Positions 42,754-53,338 of a stretch of 64,000 bases of DNA are shown piece after piece. Location: contig CAXAMN010029072.1 of the NCBI GenBank assembly GCA_963970005.1, forward strand, positions 443,887 to 507,886. The letters run 5' to 3'. A program made the position numbers and the translations under genes. The notes beneath the pieces are model-generated. The model saw only the letters and a program-made list of their open reading frames with translations. It was not told the DNA's origin and ran no database searches. Each line of letters begins with the position of its first letter. The first letter of the stretch is position 1. The DNA comes from Durusdinium trenchii. Its lineage: Eukaryota; Sar; Dinophyceae; Suessiales; Symbiodiniaceae.

Positions 42754-43359
42754 GAATGTGCGTGTGGCGCGTATTCTCTGAGTGCCCAGCTCGATACGAG
42801 CATCCTGAGGACAAGACAAGAGCAAAGGCCCCACTTCTTCGCTTTCGCCAACCCCAAGTTCCAAGTAGAACACCTTTTTTCTGGTGCGGTGTGTTGCCGC
42901 TATGAGGGTGAAGGCCATTGCTATTATGTGTACCAAGCCACAACTCGCAAATGGAACGGACCCCAGTGCTGGGGCTTCTTCCCTACTGAGCACTCTACTC
43001 CCAAGATACCCATCCGCGACTCCCCTTCCAGCTTCTTACCAAAGAAATGGCCCCAAGTGGCACTTCTTTGTCCAAAGTGTCAGCAGGACTTCTGGGCCCT
43101 GTCTCTGCTGCTTCTGAGCCCAGCGCCGGTTGCCGCAGGCTGCGCAGGGCGCACAACTCACGCTCCTCCAAATGGCGCCTCAGAGTGCGTGGGGCACTGT
43201 CGAGCGAAGATGAGAGGGTGTTTCAGAACAAGAGACCCCAAACAGAACGTCTGGGAGCACAAAACGTTTGCATTGGTTTTGCTCTTGCTCATGTCTTTAG
43301 CCCTAACTTCTGCTATATCCGAAGCCTTCCAAAGCCCTACAGGACCCATCTTCTCCTGA
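42754..43359 (+). CDS. Hypothetical coding patch, no ATG near its start
   Basis: A 200-codon plus-strand frame with protein-like content in its first two thirds: YEGEGHCYYVYQATTRKWNG, CWGFFPTEHSTPKIPI, KKWPQVALLCPKCQQDFW. The last suggests half a Cys zinc site. There is no ATG before codon 150, so if real it is an internal exon. Part of the opposite strand (42990-42680) is also open and equally plausible, which lowers confidence. Confidence 0.25.
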   Translation, partial: ECACGAYSLSAQLDTSILRTRQEQRPHFFAFANPKFQVEHLFSGAVCCRYEGEGHCYYVYQATTRKWNGPQCWGFFPTEHSTPKIPIRDSPSSFLPKKWPQVALLCPKCQQDFWALSLLLLSPAPVAAGCAGRTTHAPPNGASECVGHCRAKMRGCFRTRDPKQNVWEHKTFALVLLLLMSLALTSAISEAFQSPTGPIFS

Positions 43360-43568
43360 CTTCCCAGTCTTGGGCTAGGGAAGCCCGGGCCCAACCAGCT
43401 TTTGCAGCCCACCGGCTCAGCCCGGCGCAGTGCTTCATCATTGGCCATCCACATCTGTACATCGCCTCCGCTGAGCAATGAACGCCTCGGTGGAGGACAA
43501 CGAACGCCGATCTTGTGCTTTCGCTTTTTTCGTCCGGTCCTTTTGACTTCATTCATTCTTAGTGAGAA

Positions 43569-43970
43569 TCATCTCCGAGTCGGAGAACCAAAAATGAACT
43601 CGTCTCCATCCACCAAAGGGGCAAAAGTCACTCCACCGGCTGAAGCCGCCTGCTCCCCATCTCCGCCCCCTGGGCAACCGCGCAGCGAGCGTGGCTTGTT
43701 CATGGGCGTGTCGTAGAGAAAGTGGTTCGGCCCGTACTTCGTAGCAACACGCGGCTCAGGGAGTGAAGGCAAGAAGCTGAAGTCAAAGGTCTGGGACCGC
43801 CTCTCCTGACGAGATATGGGCGCCAAATGCATGCTGATCATGCTGAGCCGTCGGTCTGGGCGCATTTGTGCGTAGTTTTGTTTTTTGGTCTCGGAGAACG
43901 CCGGTGGGGCGGAGATCTCACCTGGGTCATCCTCGAAGTCAAGGGATTTGAATGGATTTGGGTGAAGATC
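43569..43970 (-). CDS. Hypothetical exon, terminal
   Basis: The minus-strand frame begins after a good 3' splice site (TGCAG, AG at 43971-43972) and runs 133 codons to a TGA. It reads DLHPNPFKSLDFEDDPGEIS, MRPDRRLSMISMHLAPI, TFDFSFLPSLPEPR and FAPLVDGDEFIFGSPTRR. Composition is balanced, with no low-complexity runs and a codon pattern rich in C or G at third positions, as expected for dinoflagellate genes. I recognise no domain. A GT within DDPGEIS could serve as an alternative donor. Best non-transposon coding candidate in the window. Confidence 0.4.
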   Translation of the reverse strand, partial: DLHPNPFKSLDFEDDPGEISAPPAFSETKKQNYAQMRPDRRLSMISMHLAPISRQERRSQTFDFSFLPSLPEPRVATKYGPNHFLYDTPMNKPRSLRGCPGGGDGEQAASAGGVTFAPLVDGDEFIFGSPTRR

Positions 43971-43985
43971 CTGCAGAGTATGCAA

Positions 43986-46092
43986 AGCATGTCAAGCTTC
44001 TGCAATTCGAAGGTCTTAACAAGACCTCAGAGGACGAATGTATGACTTCTTGCGAGGGGTCCATTGGGTGATTAGGTGTTCTGACTGCTTGTTGACCAAA
44101 CGCGTTCTGGAAACATGTCTCACGATCCTGGCATGCATTGATTACGTGTCAAACCGTCGACCCCTGTCCTTTCCAACCAGTCATTTTGGCGGGCTTGTAT
44201 GTGTGCATGCCACAGCCTTCAAGTAGTTATCCCAAGTCTTCGTAGCAGTTCCCCATACTTTGTGAACGATAGACAGCCGTGCACACACTCCACCACTCCC
44301 AACACCAGCTGACCCAAAACGCCCTGCTCCTGTCGGGATCTCAACGGTCTTGGCACCTCTCAAGTCCCATGTCGCGCACTCAAGCGGGATGCAAAAAGGA
44401 ACCCTAACCTAGTCCAACCTAATAGCCTGGGCCTCCAACCTACTGGCGATGGCCTCCAACCTAATAGCAATGGCCTCCGACCTAAAATAGCGATGGCCTC
44501 CAAAGGAAAGTTTCTCATGGCTTCTATGAAAACAGAAGTTGTGCCACGCTCGAACTGACAGCTTGCCCCTCCCGGATCACCCAGAAAGAGAGGCTCCCAA
44601 TCCATTCACTAAGGCAAAAGTGTATGTCATCTTTGGTGGGTAGCTAAATGCGCCGGCCACTCCCATTTAGGGTCCCCCCAGAGACCCCATCTGTGATTGA
44701 TGTCCTCGACTTTGCAGACCGAAGACTCTGCAATACTTTCAAAGCCATGTCTCCGGCTCGAGGGACTCCCACCCAGCTGCTCGAGGGACTCCCCCCCAGT
44801 CATGATGTTGGGCTGTGCAGACTGGCCTCTGAGCTAACGGCCAGCTTCAGGTTTGTCAGGAGATCCTCACGGGGCAAGGAAAACCAAAGGACACCAAATT
44901 GCATCATGTGTCTTTGAATGTCTTTGGTAAGCGCGGCCAAACTGATCATATATCTTATCTTATCTCCTGCTGGTACAGTTGCAGTCGCAGGTGCTCCATC
45001 ACCCTACCCCACTCCCCTGGTGGCGCTGCTCCAACTCGCGACCGTGTTCGGGCGCGACGCCGCGCCGCTGCGCACGCGACACGCCATGCCGCGCCGCGCC
45101 GCGCGCGACCTTGCAGCGTTCCACCACAAGGCCATAGAGCTCCAAACCATAGAGTTCCAGCCCCAAGGTGCGACCATGGTCCTCTGATACATATCGGCGC
45201 ACGTGCGACGGCTTGGATTGGAGGCTTGGACCAGGGTGACATGTCAAGGCACACCATGTCGGCAGAGTCTCTTCAGAATCCATGGGCGGATGCTCAACAG
45301 GCATGAATATGTCTGATGCTGGAGAAAGGCAACAAATGAGAAAATACATAAAACATGACCTGCTCGTGTGTTTGTCCACGTTCTTTTCAAAGAACTGTTC
45401 TATATGCAAGAAGGACCCACTGCCAAGCCACAGACCCGCCGCTGGAAAACCACACCCTGCCTGCCAGCGCGTCACGAGAAGCAGGAGGCCCTGGAACCGC
45501 GAATCCGCTGTTCATCCATGACAGAACACATCAGTCGGTGTCGAACGACCCCACTGCTTCCTCCAATCCTTCTAGCCCAAGCTTGGTTTTCTCATCTTCC
45601 CCAACCCTCCAGTAAGACGGCTCTCGCAATGGACTGGCCAGCTTGCTTGCCGTGTTTCCCTTGCTCCGCCCACGGATCTCCTGCACCGAGGAACGTCTTA
45701 AGACCCCCAGGATCTTCCTCAGGAACAGCCACCACGCGCGCACGACGCGCGCGGGCGAACCACGGTCGGCGCGGGGGCGTGCCCTGTGTGGATCGGTGGT
45801 GGCACCACATCTGGGTCGAGGAGCTCTGGGTTTCGGTTGCTTCACACCCCAAGAAATGCGACCAGGCACAATGCACTGAATGATGAAGGACATCCAATGA
45901 CGTTTTGACGACATCCAATGGCCTTGGTCCACTGGTGAACCCCTCAAGTTGCCCGCGAATCACGGACATCCCGCCTCAAATATGTCCTTATGAAGAGAAC
46001 TTTGACCCCTCAAGCTCCATGGCATTTGGTGCACCTCTGGAACTCTGGTCCCGCATCTGGAACTCTGGTCTCATCTTGGAAAGAGTCCAACC
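43986..46092. other. Unique sequence with no assignable gene
   Basis: Contains a small inverse cluster of the 21-bp repeat (44406-44503) and a very GC-rich block at 45040-45115 where several frames are open by base composition alone. Confidence 0.4.
44406..44503 (-). repeat. 21-bp repeat, about 4.5 diverged copies
   Basis: Inverse orientation relative to the arrays at 22331 and 31511; units read CTAATAGCAATGGCCTCCGAC and similar. Confidence 0.85.
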
Positions 46093-46428
46093 TCACGGCC
46101 ATCTCCAAGTTCTACAGTTCGGAAATCTTCCAAAGCGAAAAAGAAAGCTTTCGTTCGTAACTAGCTTCCTACGAACGGTTGGAGGCCATCGCTTTTCTTC
46201 GGTGAAAGCCATCGCAACGTCACGACCCATCCTTCGGAATCGGGACGAAGCATCCGAACCTGCGATTCGCTCCCGCACCCAGCGCTCTTCGGTCCCCGTG
46301 CTCTCCGCAGCCTTCATCCAGACCGTCCTCGGCGGACCCGATCCATCGGCGGACGAAGCAGAGCGAGCAGTGGAGGCGAAAATGAAGAAAAGAGTCGCCA
46401 GATAAGAACCAAACCCGGTTGGAATCAT
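46093..46428. other. Stretch open on both strands
   Basis: Plus strand ends KRKRKLSFVTSFLRTV through EAKMKKRVAR and stop; minus strand reads YLATLFFIFASTARSASSAD, resembling a signal peptide, then WMKAAESTGTEERWV. Both look protein-like and only one, if either, can be real. A single 21-bp unit lies at 46177-46198. Confidence 0.25.
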
Positions 46429-49400
46429 CTCAGTGGTATTGTCGGGGCGAGGCTTTTAAAATGCAAGGGAAGGCGAGTTGCATGATCCATAGTTACAGCA
46501 AAAACCTAGACACAGGTGGAACAGGTGGAATCGTGATGCACCATGGTGGATTCTGTTGGCTGGGCTTGAGGTTTCCGCATACTTCAGACTCGTCCTACAA
46601 GAAGTCCTGAGATGTTCTTAATTGAAGCCAAAATCAATGCGAAGAAAAGACGAGTGCCTGAGTGCCTCATCATGAAAAGCATCAAGTCGCTTCATCTCTT
46701 GGCTGCATCAAATCGCTTGGTTTGGGCCCTCACATGTCATATATCTCTAAATGGATCTAAATGGCATGAATTACTGTGCCACAATTTATCCATGCCATGT
46801 GAAACTTATGCATATAAACATAAGTAAAAATACATTATCATTATTATGTACAGTAGAAAGAGAACGACAACGACTATGGTGATGATAGCGAACGGTTGTA
46901 GACAAAGGGAAGAATGCAGCCCAGAACAACTTAGATCCTGACCTCCAGTCCCTCGCGCAGGCCTCGGCATGAAAATAAGGTTGCACGTTTCACCAATATT
47001 GCCAAGCCCCACGTGCATGGTCAGAAGAGGGAGTTCCCTCAATAGACATGGAAGATCATGGAAGGGTGTAACATAGCAACCACCTTTAATGTAGAGGATG
47101 CGTTCACCTTCCATATCCCTTGCTTTCTGCATCGCTTTGGGCCCAAAACCAAGTGCCTTCGATCACAAAACATGTTCATAGCGCCTAAGATGTGCCTGTT
47201 GCCTGTTGCCTTATTTTTGCCTTCTTGGGGGGGCGTCAAAACAAGCTCCAAAGACAGACCTCAGCACACCGCCCACACGAAACACGCGGAAATCCCATCT
47301 GTTTCACGACTGAAAATATTCGCCTGACGCTTCGCCCGGAGCAGGTTCCTGGAGAGCACAGGAGAGTTTGGTCACTCGCCTTGGGTTCCACAGAAATCGA
47401 AATCATAGACTCAACCAAATACCAGCTTCGATTATGGGAATCTTTGACCCGGATTCTTTGGCAACAGACGTTTGAACCCCTTTTAAAGTGCAGCTCGTGC
47501 GAAAGAGGGCGTTCTCTTGCTTCTGAAAAAAGGGACGAGAGACAATTGGAGCTGAAAGCATGAATTGAATGGTCTAAGGCTGGTATGATTGATGGTGCTT
47601 TTCCTAGGCCGGTCCCAACCATGAAGTATAACAGTAGTAATGAGTACCCCCCACAGCTCGAGCTCCTGCTAAACCGCAGGTGTCGGGGAAGGGATTGCCC
47701 TTCTGAAAACTGGAATGGACATGTGGAAGTCTACTTTCCTTTGCTGATGGGCTTCTATCGTAGTCTGTGGTCTACTCTTGCTCTTTGCCCTGTGCACCAT
47801 GCTAAGCCCGCCTTGCTAAACAGCTTCGCACCTGTCTGTTCTACTCTGTAGGCGCAATGTCATCTGTATTTTTGCTGTATCAACAAACTTACAATTGCCT
47901 GGATTGGATGCTCTTCCCTGCTTGCTCTCGCCTGTTACCACCACCAACCAAAAGAGCAAAAAAAAAGTCATCTGAGAATCCCATGCGCCTCGCATTCCGC
48001 AGAAGAACCCCCTTCCCATTTTTAATTTTCACTGCCATAGCCACTTTCGGCGATACCTTTAGTGGCCGCCGTTTGCCCTCAACCTATTGTGATTAAAAAA
48101 TGCTGCGTGCAAAGGGAAATTGATGAACTTCAAAAAATATACCGGGGGAAGTGACATGTGTCACCGGGTCGTGCTTGGTGAGGAACGAAGAATAGAAGGA
48201 ACATACCGTACAACTGTACGTTCCTGTGTGCTTTTTCTGCACAAATTAGGGAGGTGCTCATAGTACCCGCTTCCCATGTCATGGCGAGGAACCACCGGCG
48301 AGGAATCACCGGCGGGACGGGACGGGACCGGCTCCGCAGCGAGTTACGAAGTCTTCGGCCTCCAAAAGGCGATAGGCATAGGAACAACCTCAAGAAGGCG
48401 ACAGGTGACAGGAATCTGGGAGGACATGAAGACCCTGTCAGCATTGCTCTGAGCTTCCAACTTGTGCAAACGAAAAGAATTGTGTGTCGAACATCTTCCC
48501 CAAGCCCAAGCCTCCAAAAAAGTCATTGGATGTCCGAATCAGATTGCTCATCTATGAAGCTTCAGCGTCCCGAACAATGACCTTGGGCCCATTGGGGAGG
48601 GGCAATGACATGCTACTCTGACTCCACCTTTAGAATCGGTCGACGAATTGGAGCATGTCCACCCCCGTTGGGGGGCCCAGCTGGCGGCTTGCTCGAAGCT
48701 TGGCCAGGTCCCAGCTTGGCAGGCCTCGCTGTGGCTTGGTTCTACGGCTCTCCTTGAAGGTTGGTTGCATGCGAACTCACCGAAATGTCCCAAAGAGCAC
48801 GAGCAAAGAGGAGTGCTTACCCAGCAGTATGGCGACGATATCATATCATACACAGAGAAGAAAAGAGCAATCTATAGTATGGTTGTATATGATTGTCAGT
48901 TGCACCATGCTCTGAAAAGAAGTCGAACCCTGGAAAACCCTCTCATCTGGCCATAAGAGAAACGCTGATGAACAGTCCATCCTGATCCCGACACCTTAGG
49001 AGGAGTCCCCTGCAAAGAGTCCAGCTGACTCTTCGGACCTTTTGAACCCTCAGCCAGACCACACCGTCCGACCCCTCCGCGCGCGTTAGACGCGCTCGCC
49101 TCAGTCACCTGCGCCACATCCGCAACGCTGGTGATGGCACAAACATGTGCTTGCCTCGGTTGATGCTTCTACAACAGCATCACAGTATGAAGTCGATTTC
49201 GCCTCACCTGCACCACCTGGGTGCTTGTCCCAGAAAGGGTTGGCTAATGGTGGGAGACTCCCTAGAGTGTCCCCCCTCTGACATCCTCTGACCTCGGTCT
49301 CTTCGAAGCTCCCAACACACATCCCGAGCGCGGTGCAGTGAGCCGCCACGCACCTGCAGGACAGTGGTGTGGACGAGGAAGCGATGGATGCGACGAGGAA

Positions 49401-50020
49401 GCCAACGGATGTCAACTCAGACATGGCTGTGTATTTCCATAGGGAGATCCCGCACTGATATCATTGCCCCTGGCTGCGTCGACTGGTCGCTGGTCGACAA
49501 AAAGAGGTCGTTGCCTGGGGATGGGGGTGGGAGGGGGTCTCTGTGGCTTTTGGACCACACGAGTTGGCACCGGACCACAGTTGGGTGTCTATTGACCACC
49601 CTTGGTGGGTTCTGGGGACAAGGCCGGCTCTCAGGAAAAACATGGTCTAACATGCTTCTCTCTCTCTCTCTCTCTCTGTCTCCTTGAGGCTTCCCCTAAA
49701 AGCAAGCAAAAAGCCCCAAAGTCGGTCGGTATGTGAGTCACTCTGCACCTCCCAGATCTGGTCACATCTGGCCACCCTGTCATTTATGTGGAGCCACCGG
49801 TGGAGAGGAGGTTCCCGGGTCTCTCGACCCGTTCAAGCACCGGGGGTTAGGGTGCCTCTCGCCGAAGCCCTGAGGTCAAGCTCTGCAGGGCCTCAGAGGG
49901 GAGTGCTGACCGGTATAGAATTAGGTCATTCCACCATCCTGTGTAGTCATTGTAGGATGCCAAAAGCAATGGGTCTTAGCGGAAATCTGTCTGCTGGGTA
50001 TTGTTAGATGGTTCTCAGGT
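46429..50020. other. Unique sequence with no assignable gene
   Basis: A CT run lies at 49657-49682. A short GC-rich repeat (GCGAGGAACCACCG twice, then GGGAC units) is at 48284-48325. No domain is recognised. Confidence 0.4.
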
Positions 50021-50261
50021 CGAGGAGGGTTCACAAGTCTTCCGGAAAACGACATGCCACGATTTAAAGCCATAAGAAAAGAACCATGGTCAATCTCACA
50101 TCCTATGCCGCCTCGTGCAAAAAGAAAAGAACTCCAACAAGTACCTGGTCTTTGACCCTCCAACCGAGCTGTGGACCACACTCCAACCACAAGTTCCAAA
50201 TGAATTTCATGCAGAGACTCCAGAGACTCCACCTCACGCGGCCATCCGACACCACCCGTAG
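50021..50261 (+). pseudogene. Coding-like patch in two frames
   Basis: The first frame (50021-50150) reads GGFTSLPENDMPRFKAIRKE and PMPPRAKRKELQQVPG before a stop. The second (50124-50261) reads KYLVFDPPTELWTTLQPQVP and ETPETPPHAAIRHHP before a TAG. Both are rich in Pro and charged residues and appear to join through a one-base shift near 50140. It resembles a retroelement polyprotein linker in style, but no diagnostic motif is present. Confidence 0.25.
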
Positions 50262-51239
50262 CTCCGGGCTGAACGATCGTCGCTCGTGGGGGCTTCAGCC
50301 TCGGTCGAGCGCCGAGGGAGCGTCACCCAGAGGGGAAACAGACGAGCCATGTGGAACACCGATCTATCCAAAAGCTACGAAAACGCGAATGGAACGACTC
50401 CAAAAACAGTGAAAGAAGCATGCATGTGGCAAACCTATCACTCCCAGGCATGCATGGGCATACATGGGCATACTATTGTCAAGCTTGGAGGTCTTCTGGC
50501 TTGGGAGATCCATCACAGGTGCCCCAGAATCTCACTGATGTCACTGCTGCGCTGCTGGGCCATCTCACAAGGGCAACCCTTTTCTGCTCACAAACTGACA
50601 AAGACCACACCCAACTCCCCCACCATCTTTCAACTCAGCTCTGGGCCATCAGCTTTGCCAAAGTGTTCTGAAGACTCCATCTTTAGAAGTCTATCCGTTT
50701 GGTGAAGGGCTTTGGTGTAGACTGGCGAAGAAGCTAACACAGCCCATCTCAGGGACGAGAGAATTGATATATCTATCATCGGGGGGGCCTCGCATGGCCT
50801 GCGCTCCTTCTCCAAAGTCACGAAGCTACATGCTTAGGCCATTTGTCAAAATGTGTTCAGTGCGAACCCGCGATAAGCGGCTGGGCTCTCGCTTGCTACT
50901 ACACAGTGTTGTGACTGGGGTCTTGCATTGAGTTCTCGCGATAGATTCAGTTTGCTGATAGTGCATGGATGGTCGGCAATATTCCCACGGTCAACTTGCT
51001 TCTGCCCGGAATCGTCAAAGAGGGTGAAATCTGCGGTGGAAGAAACAGTCACAGTTCAACACAATCTGATGTGGCCTCTTATATAAAGGACTTGACATCG
51101 TGCACCACCATCACTCTAGCATCGGCTCTCTTGAAGTCCACTCGATCCGGTGTCTTTTTTGGTGGTGCAGGAGTCTTTTCTTTCAGCAATATACCCATCG
51201 GTTCCCTAGAGACAACAGCAATAAGCAGTGTGGACTCTC
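50262..51239. other. Unique sequence with no assignable gene
   Basis: Frames open at 50286-50705 (plus) and 51079-51270 (both strands) without recognisable domains. Confidence 0.35.
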
Positions 51240-51482
51240 GGAAGCTTTCAACATGGCCACATCCCAACAACTAACAACCCGCAGGCAGCTCCATTTGATC
51301 TCGCCGACAGCAATCGACCAAGTCAGTGGATCAAAGGAACACCACAGGATCACCCGAGCGCTATCGCTCGGATCATTGACACGCCCGCGCACTGCCGGGC
51401 GAGAAACAATAAACATGGACGTGCCGCTTGCCTTCTCCAGCAAAGAATTGATTTGGCAAGTAACCTTGAGGTTTATCTCTAA
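51240..51482 (+). CDS. Hypothetical coding patch
   Basis: Plus-strand frame reading TTNNPQAAPFDLADSNRPSQ, DHPSAIARIIDTPAHCRARN and LLQQRIDLASNLEVYL before a stop. Protein-like, but with no known motif and no ATG at its start. Confidence 0.22.
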   Translation, partial: GSFQHGHIPTTNNPQAAPFDLADSNRPSQWIKGTPQDHPSAIARIIDTPAHCRARNNKHGRAACLLQQRIDLASNLEVYL

Positions 51483-53262
51483 GGAACGCTATGCCCATCT
51501 GACCAATTTGGCCACATGATGTCACATGTGACCGTGTGGCGAAAGGAAGAAAAGGAAAGCGGGGTTCACCACCCCGGCTTCGGCTTGGTCCGTTTCTCAG
51601 GTCCACCGTCCGTTTCTCAGGTGGATGCGCAAGAAAGCGGCAGAGTGAGCATCTCAGGCCTGGGAGAAAGGGAAAATGGTGGAAGTCCATGGTTTTTGAT
51701 GTCAGTTTGTTCATCGGATCATGAGAATTCTATGAGAAATCAGAATGTTCTGGCAGGACATCTACGGGAGAAAACCTCGTCTTTTTGTTTGAGGCACAAG
51801 GGACTTCTTCTGTAGGTGTTCCTGTGAAAAAAAACACGTGAATGATCAGAACGGATCAGAAATGAGAAAAAAAAAACACCGCAAATGCTTCTCTTTTCAG
51901 AGTACTTCACTGGATGAGGAGAAACGTCATTGGATGGTCGCGCACCCGCACTCGTGGCTACCAATGTGGCAAGAGAACATCATCTGGGTGTGTAGCTCAT
52001 TTCTAGGGAGACCGACCCCCGGCAACGCCCTTCTGGAAGGCTCGGGAAATAGATCAGTCTACCCAGCCATGGCCAGGGGGTCTTCCCCCCCATCAAAAAG
52101 CTAGGAGCCTTTGCCTTTGAAGGGTCTATCATTTGGTAGGATTGTCGGGTGTTTCCTGAAAGGATATGGCATGGACATGTCCGATCCCCACCACATCCAG
52201 CTCATGATCTGCTCGTTCAGAACTGAAGAATACTGCTGAGATCTGCGGTTTGGCCGCTTTTTTCTTCAAACTGCTCGGATCCAACGGCTGGAGAGAACTG
52301 CGGTCCCGCTGCGCTGCTTTGCAGCAGTCCCTGCGGCGGTGGAAAGGCGTGTTCTTTGAATCCGGAGAAGGTTCAGTCAGGATGGCCTCCGAACCTACTA
52401 GCGATGGCCTCCAACCTACTAGGGGCTACTCATTCCCAGGAATCCCATGTTCAAATGGCTTTGGCTCAAGAATCGGGCTCCATGAGAAAAACCCCTCGCA
52501 AGGGAATAAGAGACACCAAAGTTTGCAGATCCATGGGTCTATCTTTTGTGTGGGGCCCTTAGCTGTTGACACCTTTGATATTCACTCACCGGGTGTCACA
52601 CTCACAACACAATCCCTAACATGCACTTCTGAACCATCTGTCTGGGTTCCTACACTTGAGAACATCCATCTGGAAAGAATGTTGAACTGGAAATTCAAGC
52701 AACAACTACTACCCTACCAGGAGGAAGGATTGACCCGTCGAAGGCCTGGGTTTTTGATGCCCCTTCACTGCTGGGACGCTTGTGACGCCTCCGATCAGCC
52801 TTGGCTCACCAATATTGGGCGATGGTGCCCAATGTCAAGACAATTGGGTTTTAGAGGCAATTGCTCGTAATCGCAAAATATCAAGATACTTGCAAAACCT
52901 TCTTTGGTATGCCTCTTCCAACAAAGATAAACCACCAATCTTTGGTGCGTCAAGTAGCCTTTCCTGAACGGGAACTCCTGCAGCTCAAAGGAACACTGGG
53001 CAATCTTAGGATGTGAAAATTACCTCACGGTGAATACACCTCTCTCCTTCCGAACCACAACCAGCTTGGCGCTGTCCCTCCCTAAAAAAGCACTCCCCTT
53101 CCTGGGACCGAAAAAATATAAAATAGATCTTTAAAAAAAACACACACCCACCGAGTCGTGGGAGTCCTCCGAGTCGTTGCGAGGCCTTGCGCAGGTGTTG
53201 AAGCGTAACCGTTAGACCTTTCGTCTTTAGACGAACTCCTTCCACCTCGCCTGGAGGACATC
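51483..53262. other. Unique sequence with no assignable gene
   Basis: Two inverse 21-bp repeat units lie at 52381-52424. A minus-strand stretch at about 53235-53155 (LTVTLQHLRKASQRLGGLPR) may continue the exon that follows. Confidence 0.35.
52381..52424 (-). repeat. 21-bp repeat, two copies
   Basis: GATGGCCTCCGAACCTACTA followed by GCGATGGCCTCCAACCTACT; inverse orientation relative to the main arrays. Confidence 0.8.
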
Positions 53263-53338
53263 AGACCTTCTCGGCTTCCATCGCTTCGGAGTCCTCATCC
53301 AGGCTGGAGCTTTCACGGCGAAGCTCCTCGCGGGTCCC
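53263..53338 (-). CDS. Candidate internal exon, acidic helix
   Basis: Between a CCGCAG acceptor and a GAAG/GTCTGA donor on the minus strand, the frame reads TREELRRESSSLDEDSEAM and EAEK. It is short, charged and helix-like. The alternative frame on the same strand starts from an ATG and is very basic (MPRRRTAKKKTPQGP). The exon reading is an inference from splice-like borders. Confidence 0.22.
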
